Source: Nectonema munidae (taxonomy: Eukaryota; Nematomorpha; Nectonematoida; Nectonematidae). Taken from it: 64,000 nucleotides of DNA. Both the position numbers and the translations under genes were made by a program. The stretch covers positions 310,001 to 374,000 of the forward strand of contig JAUIRK010000509.1 in the NCBI GenBank assembly GCA_030549495.1. The letters run 5' to 3'. The notes beneath the pieces are model-generated. The model was not told the origin of the DNA, did no database searches, and saw only the letters and a program-made list of their open reading frames with translations. This document shows, in pieces, positions 1-9,800 of this stretch (the stretch's first letter is position 1; every line of letters begins with the position of its first letter).

Positions 1-216
1 TATAGTAGTAATAAATCTCATTTTTCTTTGAAAACATAGTTTAGCACATTGTATAGTGTAGGTAGGATATATGAAACATTTTTGGTTTCTATTTCTCTCT
101 TAATTGTTGACATTGATTAATGCTTTTATGAAACATTTATATGTGGGGTGGGGGTCGATGTGAAGACTAATGTTCTATGAAGGGGTCGACGAGTAAAAAA
201 AGTTTGCCGATTCCTG
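1..216. mobile_element. Right end of a hAT-type DNA transposon relic (cut by window edge)
   Basis: The run from about 130 to 216 (G-rich stretch, AAGGGGTCGACGAG, then AAAAAGTTTGCCGATTCCTG) resembles the right end of the hAT MITE at 8751-9201, which has AAGGGGTCGGCGAG and ends AAAAAGTTTAAGAACCCCTG. The left end lies outside the window, so no target duplication can be checked. Confidence 0.45.
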
Positions 217-892
217 ATGTAAATAATGCATATATGAATGGGGTGTAATGCAAAAACATTGTAAACCACACTTCAAGGCCAATAGTTAATCGGACCTCTC
301 AACACAAATTCACTCACGCATGCACATCCTTGAAAATACATAAAGACAAAAAAGTTCGCGCAACACGATTAGAGAAAAAAACATTTTAACCAAGATTCCT
401 CTTGTAAAGAATTCCAAAAGCTATCAATCAGATGCTCAAAGGAATTGTATCAATGCTTTGTTTTTCCTTGTCTCAATAAAGTTTCGTTCTTTTACGTTAA
501 ACGTCTAACAACTATAAAAAGCGAAAATAACCGATGCGCTATATTCAACAAAACGAGCAGTTTTAAATGGGAGCAGGTCAATTCGGCCTTGAGATAATTC
601 GGTCTCCAGACATTCTTAGTATCTAATAAGACAGTTTGGCCTTTCAAATCATTAAATTAACGCTTATCCTTGTGTTCGTTACATTTTGTAACATTTTTGA
701 AGAAATGAGCCAATTATAATACATAGAAAAATTTTAAAAAAAATTATACATATGGATAAATGTAGTTAAGTATTTTGTTTTTCAAAAAAAATCAATCATG
801 TCAAAATATTTTTTCAAAAAGAACAACTATTTAGCTTTTAATTCTTTTCTTTTGCTATTTTTAATTTTTTTTGCTCACAAAATTTTTTTTAA
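217..892. other. Intergenic, A+T-rich, nothing recognised
   Basis: No convincing coding, RNA or repeat structure was seen. Part of it may be the badly decayed upstream half of the piggyBac relic that becomes recognisable at about 893. Confidence 0.4.
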
Positions 893-1567
893 TTTACATG
901 CAACAGCTGTGTCTTTACTTGAAAATAAATTGAATTTGTTGGGAACGGTTTGTATGATTATGGCAAAAGATGTGGCAAAAATATTTAAAAATGTAAAAAA
1001 AAACAAGTTTTTCCTTCGTTTTACTTCAAAATCACGCTATTAAAATTTTAATGGTTTCGTGTATCCCAAAAAAACAAAAATGTTGTTTTATTAAGCTCTT
1101 CTCATGCGGAAGAAAAAACCTTGGATGAAGTTCAAAAAAGACGAGCAATATTTTATGGATTACAGTTTTGGAAAATGGCGTTGATCAACTTGACAAAAAT
1201 TTGGAAGAGTATACTTGTTGACTCAAAACGACAGGATGGCCTTTATTTTTTTAATATGATTGATATTACTTCATATTACTCAAATATTTTTTCTAAAATT
1301 AACGGAGGTTTTTAAAAAAAAAATCATCAGAAATGACTATATAAAAAAGTTGAAAAAAAAATTCAGATAAAAAAAAACTCTATGATAAAATTTATTATAC
1401 AAAAAAACAAAAACAAGATAGAGAGAGCGGCTAAACTATTTTGTTTAGTTTCAAGTCATAAAATTACAAATGATTCTGAACAAAAAAAAGTTAAAAAGCA
1501 TGCTTGTAAAAAATGTAGCTGTTTAAGATGTGGCGATGGCAATGTTACATTTGTTCTACTGATATAA
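893..1567 (+). pseudogene. piggyBac-family transposase relic (C-terminal part)
   Basis: Broken reading frames keep the order of piggyBac/PGBD-type transposase motifs. First comes SLLENKLNLLGTV (family pattern: LLxxxxTLVGTVRKN), then VSCIPKKQK (family: VSYxPKKNK) at about 1050-1080. An NGVDQLDKNLEEYTC stretch follows at about 1170-1215, with FFNMIDI at about 1250. A cysteine-rich tail ends it (HACKKCSCLRCGDGN, 1499-1543), resembling the family's zinc-binding C-terminus. Several frameshifts and stops break the frame, so this is a dead copy. The upstream catalytic part is not recognisable. It may be related to the TTAA-flanked MITEs elsewhere in the window, but the termini are not visible here, so that is inference. 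Confidence 0.7.
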
Positions 1568-3586
1568 GAGTAATATAGAAACAAACTTTTTTTTCTTGTG
1601 AAATTGATTTGTTTCGTCATGTATCCTTTTTGAAATTTTTTTTCACTATTTATCCCTAAACACTATGCAAAAATATTTCACAATTCATATAATTTTTTGT
1701 TGAAATTAAAATAAGCGCATTTTTACTGGTACAATAATAAGTTTGTGAAACCCTCAGAAAAAAGTGAGAAAAATAACGAAAAACTGGACTGAATTAGTAA
1801 ACGATTTTATCTTTCAAATTATGCTTGCGTTTCCTAATTTTCAAATTCCAATTATGTTCAAATAAAATTTTTAACAAAGCGGAACACATATGTCCTCCCT
1901 CTTGGTCAGGGCTAAGAGTTATTAAAAATACCACACTTATAAGGGTGCAATTCCTATTATCAGATCACACACTTTAATCTTTCAAATTTTTTATTGGATT
2001 AATCATATTTTGAAGCTTTAGATTGAATTAGATGACCTTTGGACTTTTGTAATGGGAAATTTTGGAAAATTTCGGTGGAAAGATGAAAAGCTATATAGTT
2101 TTGTTAAAATATCAACAAAAACTAAAAAAAAACAAAAAAATTAAAAAAAAATTTTTTTAAACAAAAATTTAATCAAAAATTTTGAGGGAATTACTAAAAA
2201 TTAGTAAAATTTAAAAACGAATTAAACTTCCAGAGAATCAAAGTGCGTGAAAACTTTGATTTTTAAGTTAATCGTGTAACTTACATTTATTTAGGATGCT
2301 ACGCAAAAAGTCTAAAAGAATCAAAAATTTTAAAAAGAAATTTTAGAAGTTTAAAGCATCAAAAGCTGACAATATAAACTTAATATGTGCGATACAGGAA
2401 GCCAAAACGATCAACTAGAACCGTTTATCTAGATCTAGATAACTAGATCGTCCCTGAACCGTTTAAAATATGTTATGGATGTTTAAAAAGGTTGTAAAAC
2501 TTGGATAAGAAAACCCATGAAAATTGAGTGTGCCTTTCTTCAAAGGAAAACACTTGATTCCATATAAATGTCCAAACTATAGGAAATCTTTTAATTCAAA
2601 AGAAAAGTTTGGTATCTTGCAGTCACTAACTACTACCAAGACTACCACAAGCGTTGTATGTAATTATTGCCTTAGTAAATACAGATTTTTGATTTTATCA
2701 GTCATTAAAAAAAAGGTTCCCAAAGATATGGTCGCCAAAGTTTTGGGTTATGTTAATTTCAATCTACATGTTATGCTGAGAATACAGGTGCTTTGGAAAT
2801 TACATGTCCACATGTGCCGTCACCGTGAGGCAACCAGTGTTCGACGCGATTATTGGCTGTAGGGGTAGGAAGAGCAAATGTTTGGGCAGTGTTGATGCGA
2901 GAGGTTGTAAATCGTATTCCAGAATAGCAAGTCGTTGTTTTCTAGGCTGTGCTTAAATTTGCTTTCTTCTTTCTAGGCTTGAACTCTTTTCCACAACATG
3001 AATTAAGGGGAGAGTCTTAGAATGCCCTCTAATAGAGTCCATTGTCGATATTATACACTTGGTATATTGCTTTATAACATTAATTTCATTACGATGGCAG
3101 CTCTTAAACATGGCTTTATTATATGGTAAATGGTTCTGATCGGAGTTTTGTAGTTAGATCATAAGTAAGCTTCAATTAAAAAAATTCATTAGGCAGAAAG
3201 ATACACAAAATTGCCATGAATGAAATAATAAGGTTATTAGAAGATAACATCTAAAAAAATCTCCCAAAAGTCATTTAAAAAGTCAGCTTTAGCACTAAGT
3301 CAAAGCAAGTTAATTTATTGATAAAATCTCATTAAATTCCACATTCTCTTTAAATCTAGTGGAATAATAATTAACAGAGTGAGCCAGGCTATGAAGTATA
3401 CACTTTTTGACGTAGGAAATAAAATTTAAGTATGTTTGCTTGAACTATGCATTTACCTGTTCAAAAATTGAAGGACTGGGTTGCAAGAGGTGGCCTAAAT
3501 CAGTCAGTGATTCGATAGAGCCCTCAAAATATGCACAAAGGAAACTTCTATGCTTGCTTAGGCTGGTAATGAATGTTACCTCTGTG
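1568..3586. other. Intergenic or SLCO intron, no gene recognised
   Basis: No exon with homology I recognise was found on either strand. At 2418-2462 a short segment with CTAGATCTAG and ACTAGATC is flanked by two copies of GAACCGTTTA. An open frame at 2524-2862 (about 110 residues) resembles nothing I know and has no supporting splice sites. If the SLCO gene continues to the left, this is intron. Confidence 0.4.
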
Positions 3587-3661
3587 TAGTGAAGAACCTC
3601 TCTATAAAATGAACACTTTTAGTGTGTCCCGACCGTCCTCAATATACGAGGTTTCACTGTA
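3587..3661. mobile_element. 75-bp pogo/Tigger-type MITE
   Basis: The right end read backwards is TACAGTGAAACCTCGTATA, typical of pogo/Tigger-like terminal repeats. The left end, TAGTGAAGAACCTCTCTATA, is a degraded match. TA flanks both ends, as expected for this superfamily. It is too short to encode anything. Confidence 0.55.
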
Positions 3662-3753
3662 CATACAAAAAAAGTTTGACTAAAAATATTTTCAAATAAA
3701 AGATTGGAGCATTTACAGAAAAAGAAAAGAAAAGTAAAAAAGGAAGAACTTAC

Positions 3754-3846
3754 GAGGACGCCACAGGCTTTCGTAAAGATTCGTGGTGACAGCGCCGAGA
3801 GTGTAGCCGAGAAAGGGACCTGCTGAACGAATGGAATTCACCAACG
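3754..3846 (-). CDS. SLCO exon 4 of those visible
   Basis: The acceptor is CTATTTTAG and the donor GTAAGTTC, with phase 1 in and phase 1 out. It encodes the SIRSAGPFLGYTLGAVTTNLYESLW stretch in part (TM4 region; family pattern: LGPALGFLLG). The next exon, expected to carry a DPRWVGAWW-like motif, was not found left of here. Confidence 0.85.
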
Positions 3847-6800
3847 CTAAAATAGATGAGTAAAGTTCACGACACCCACCAAAAGACTGAGGTTTGCACT
3901 GCAGGAGTTCCCAAAATTTTGATGTCAAATACGCCTTAAAGCATTGCGTGCGCCAATTTTACTTTACTATAGGCTTGCCAGAAAGGGGTATGGAGGAATT
4001 TCAAATTTAAGTTAGTAAATTCAGCTCCAAATATCAATTATATTCAATTTTCAGAACAAAAATCCTTGTTTACTTCATGCATTTGTATATTAATCAGGGG
4101 TAATAAGTAGGGACGTACCGAATTGCAATTGATCTTTGAAAAGAGCCGGATTCGTATATCGGAAGATTTGCAGGATATTAAATTAAACTATAATTATTAA
4201 AGAATAAGTATAATCTAGTTGTATTTTTTATTTTGATTTCAAAACAAATTTGAAAAATAGAAAAACTACAAAAATTGGGAAGTATTTACAGAGAATATAT
4301 AAAAGAAAAAAGGAAATTTATTGAAATCATCAAGGTACACCAACAAATAGACAAAGGGCTAATTAAAGCCTTCTGGAAAAACTGCTCAATATATACGAAT
4401 GGTAATAAAATAGTTAAGCAAAAAAAGCATCATACCAATTCAAGATATAGAAAAGGTATAATCTAGTTGTATTTTATTTCGATTTCACAACAAATTAGAA
4501 AAATAGTAAAACATGAAAATTGGAAGAAAGGGGGTTTAAAAATAAATAAATATTTTTGAAATCACTATCATTTTAATTTTCTAATTAGAGTTCATATTTT
4601 TACTAAAGCTTTTTTAGGGATAAAATTTAAGCTTTATTTCATTTTGTAATTTAAATTTACTTAATTGAATACATTTATTTCAAACAAAAGGATAAAAAAT
4701 ATTATTATATATCAATTTAAAAACCCGTCATTAAAAATTGTCACGTTTGCTTTTTAATTTTTTAATTGTATTTATTTTTTAGGTAATTTTTAAAATGTAT
4801 TCAAATAGCCGGATTATTCCAATATCCGGTAATATGTTAAATAAGGCTGGATTTCGGATAGCCGGATACCGGAACGGGAAATTTTAGCGGGCCAACCAGA
4901 TATTTTCTGGTTATGAGGCTTCTTGCACTTTAGAGCTAATATCTTTTTTCTTGCAATGCAAGCAATGCATATGTGGATGAAGAGATTTTATCAAAAATGA
5001 TTATTCCGCCGAATTCATCAAGAGAACACGGTACACGAATACTCACAAGAGAAGAATAAAGACTCTATTGAGTATGTTAGAGATTTATTCAAAAAATGGC
5101 TTCCGTAACAATCTGAAAAACAAAACCTCAGATACGGTATATAGAATACTAAAAAACGGCGTTCGTAATAATAAACTATTGAATCTAATGTGTTCAAACC
5201 AAAAAAGCAGCGCAATAATAATAACAATCACAATTGTAATGCAAAATGTGAAATAGTGAATAAATGTGAAATGTTCAAAAAAACCTGAAAAAAAAACGGC
5301 ATTTAAATAAAGTATAAAAATGTCAAAATTAGTGAATAAAATACAACTCTACAAACTATCATGCTTTTAAACGCAATACCCTTTTCCCAATTTTGGGAAC
5401 TTATTTACAAGCATTAAAATAGATGAAGATTAGGTCCTTCACTCTGAATACATGAAATAGATTGAATGAACAGAAAATTTTAAATTTGGTAAAAATGACG
5501 TTGAAGTGCTTGGTGCTTGTGTGAAGATTAAGAGTAGGGAAAATCATGCAAGCAACCTACAAATAAAAGTATAGCGTGAAAATGGTTAACATACTGATTT
5601 AGTACACGTTCGTTCAACCAATTAATTGAAGCAATCAATTCAACCAATAAAAAGGCGTGACGAAAGGAGTCAGGAATAAAGGCTTCCTTTAAATGAAATA
5701 ACGAAAAGGAAGTGCTACCGACATAAAGTGGAAGATCTTTGACGTCAACTACATTGTCATCGATGTAGGACATGCCAAGCGGATAGATGACACTACTGCC
5801 AACGCCAACAACCAACTGACCAATAAGAAAGAATACATACGCCACTTTGTTAGCATAAAGCATCTCTGCTCTGGATCCACCACAACTTTCTTTACCACTC
5901 ATTACCTAAGAAATAAAGCTATTATTTTGCCTCTAATTGTCATTTTTTTTAATGGAGCCCTGATACACACACACGTATATAATAATAGAGCATAATATAA
6001 TAATTATAAATTAATTAAAATTGCTTATATTTAAATCAAACTTTTTAAAATATATTAAGTTTTTGTACTTTTTTCATCGTGCCTAGATTATTCCAATATT
6101 TTTTCAATTTTTCTTAAAATATAATCAAATTTTTGTATTTTATACTCTTCTCTGCATTTTAATGCTTAACCCTATAAATCAGAAAGGGGTAAACCCCTAA
6201 AAACTTTTATTCTTTATAATTGGTTGAATTATATCCCTTCAGACGTTTCCTAAAATCGCTAGCTGTATCTTTTGATACCATTTTCATAGTAATTGAATGA
6301 TCCTCTCATGTCTAAAACTGTCAATCAAAAAGAAATGTACATTTTTTTTTAAAATGTATATAATATGTGTATAACTTATAACTTAGTGTTTGCATTAGAT
6401 ACACTCTTGAAAATTTTAAAATCATAAAGTTCTTTAAACTCATCCCTCATAAAACAAGGCCACCTCTTTAAACCGTACATCCGCCATTTTTTTCGAATAT
6501 ATGTATGCATATATAAAGAAATTTTGGCCCAATAATATCGGCCGTAATATTTTTCACCCGCATAACCAAAGATGTCAAATGCATGACAAACACGCTCTAA
6601 AAGAATAGTTATAATTGCGATATTCATGTAAATGTGGAACAGCCTTTGGAATAGTAGACGTTGTCGGGGAAGTGATAAAATGTAAGAAGTAAGCTTGTCA
6701 CGCATACCTTTATGCTCATTCTGAATCTTGGGTATTGCAAACTTATTTGATTAACGAAACATATTCATCCATATCAGATGTAAGTAAAAATGGCATTCAC

Positions 6801-9800
6801 CCACCTACACTTATTTTTTTAAATAAACTACACAGCATACAACAGAACGTAGTTATATAAAAAAAACAAAAAAGCGGCTTGCAGCAAACATTTATCTCAT
6901 TCAAGTCAAAACAATCCCTTTTATTGATGCTAACCAGCTATTTTTAGCGTCTTTAGCTATGTCTCGTTTAAAAAAACGTGAACGCCAAGAATTTATCAGT
7001 TTGCTGAAAAAATGTAATATTGGTAAATCAACTGTTGGAGATATACTTCGGGAAAAAACATTCCTTTGCAGGCAGTATGAAACCAACGCAAATTAAAATA
7101 AACAAAGATTTAATACAAACTGAAAATTATTGATATAAATGATGGTTGAGAACTTCTCGTGCAAAATATACCTATATCTGGATCTATTATTAAATTAAAG
7201 AAAGAACCAAACACAAAATACCCGATTTGAAAGAAAGTCTGTGGAGAAAATGACAGCGTGGACATACAAGACATGGCTAACAACTTTAAATCATCTCCCT
7301 CAATCAAATCATCAAAAACTACTGACCTACGACATATTTAACTGTGATGAGATGGTGTTATTCTTTCGTGCTCTGCCAGAAAAGAACACGTTCACTTCAA
7401 GATCAGAACTGTAAAAGTGCAAAAAAGCAGCAGAATGAGTTGTGTTGTTGGCGTGTAGATTAACGAGAAAAGCTAAACCAATAGTAATAGGTAAAGTACA
7501 ATTTTATTTTAAATGTTTTATTTAAACCTCGTTTATTTATCTTCATACGAAAGACATTCAATCCACGTTGATTTAAAAATGTTTACAGGAATGACATTAT
7601 ATTATACAAATAAAGAAGATTGATGACGTCTGATTTTTTCAGTCTGGATACACACAGTATCAATGCTATGAAATTCAACCTTGGAATATTCTAATGTTCC
7701 TTCAAGATGTTCGACTCAGCAATATTACACTTAGGTTTCCAACACCAAATCGACAATGCAAATTTAGCTGTAGAACAACTTTGCTGCCAGATCACTCTTC
7801 TTGAGTGAATTGACTGAAATGACTAATTAGAGCTTGGGACACAGTGGAGAAACTACTATTGAAAAATCAATTGCTTTAGTTCCATTTTCACCCCATGAAC
7901 TTTGAATCATTTAGAAAAAAGTAATGACGAAAACGATGATCGTCAACTTAATTAACTGGCTGCAGGGCTGAAAATAGACAAGGTTGACGCAAATTTTCAT
8001 GATACATTGCCTAGTTAGATTACTCCAATGACTAGAAAGAAAATGTGATCGCTAGCCTTTCTGAACCAGATCTTGAAAGAGATGAGACGACTAAAGCGAT
8101 CAGCCAGATAAGACAAAGTTTTTTTTCTCGCCAGAAGAAACTCTTGAAGTATTCTAAAAAAATCACAAAAATACTACTGTCAGTGTTATTTTACAACAAA
8201 CGCAGTCTATCATTACGGAGCTGGAAGAACTATTTGTTCAAAAATTAGTTAAAAAGAAGCAAACAATTATAGAAGTTTTTAAAATATTAATGACTTTTTC
8301 AAATAAAAATAAAAAAAAACCAATTTTACATAAATAAAAAAGAATATATAGCAAACAAAGTTTATAATTTTTTTTAGTTGGAAAAAAATATTTTTAAGGC
8401 ACATTATTTTCAGACATTAAATGTTTGTGAGCATTTAGGCTAAAGTGAATAAAATGTATGAATTAAGATATTTCCAATTTTTTACCTCGATGGTGCACAC
8501 TGGTTTTAGAAACCACTAAGACACTCGTTCGCAACGATGGACCTGAGGGCCGCATGTGGACCTCAACCTCTTGTTTGGCGGTCTGTGTAGCAAGTTTGCA
8601 GAAATATAGGCTAACAATATCATTTAAAAGCGTTTTATATCCATGATCTGTTTTTAAATTTTGACAACAGACCATGCATCTATGGCAGTGGCTGATTTAG
8701 ACAGGGTGCACTCATCAATCCTCTATTTTTGAGTATATCATAGTTTAACCCAGGGGTTCTTAAAATAGGGTCCATGGACTCTTTGGGTGTCCATGAAGGA
8801 GCATCAGGGGGTCCATCGAGGTCCAATTAAAAAGCGAGATTTACCTTTACAAAATTAAGCCACAGAGCTGTAAAGTAAAAAAATCAAGCCTATGTGGGAC
8901 GGGTTCTTCTTCACTCGTTAGACAAAAAGAAAAGAGATTATATACGTGTAACATTATCGAAGACCACTCCACAGTTTCCTCTTTTTATTCAGGGCAAACA
9001 ACAGCATCCGTGTCACTAAAAAAACTTTCCAGCAAAATTAAGGCAACAGCAAATTTAATTTCATAAATTTCATTAGATGTGAATAAATAAACTCATTTTA
9101 TGAAAGGTCATCTTTTTATACGTATTTTCCTAGGTAAGGGGTCGGCGAGTTCAACCAGATTCCCAAAGGGGTCCGTGACTGAAAAAGTTTAAGAACCCCT
9201 GGTTTAGCCAATATAAACTGATTTTCTGAGAAAAGAGTTGTACTTCAGTTCGTATTAGTAGATATTCCTTGTCTATGGACTATAGACAAAATTAATCCGT
9301 ATATGCTGTTCTATATCTACCTTTTCAGATTTTAGTATGTACAAAAGCCTATATACAAAGCGGTTGCAACCTGCCAGATTTAAGTGAAGAAAAATGTAAC
9401 AATATTATTAATAAGATTTGAATAAATTTTTTGATATATATGAAGCAATTTGGATTCAATGTGAGTAGAATATTTCAAATTTTGTTTTATAATTTAAAAA
9501 ACGCTTTTTAGCCAACAATTTTTTGTTTTGGTGCCGCTCTCTAGACAAATGTTGGTTTTTAATTGTGCACTTTGTTAAAAATAAAAGGTTGAGAAGAACT
9601 GCCCTAAGATGGAGCCTGAAAAACAAATATACTTTTAAAATTGCTTTATTTTTGTCTTTGTTTAACTTTTAAGTTAGTTGGTTTTTCTTGGTCATAGTAT
9701 AACATATCTGCGGATAAGGCTTCTTGTTACGCACACAGTTGTTTCAGTCCTAGAACATTCAAATATGAAAGGGCCTTTGTAACCATCGGTTTCAATCACT

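Noticed and set aside
2524-2862. 112-codon open frame with several Cys and His
   Set aside because: The spacing does not fit a known zinc finger, and there are no splice or start signals.
6376-6705. 109-codon minus-strand open frame in an SLCO intron
   Set aside because: No recognised motif, and it does not fit SLCO phase or sequence.
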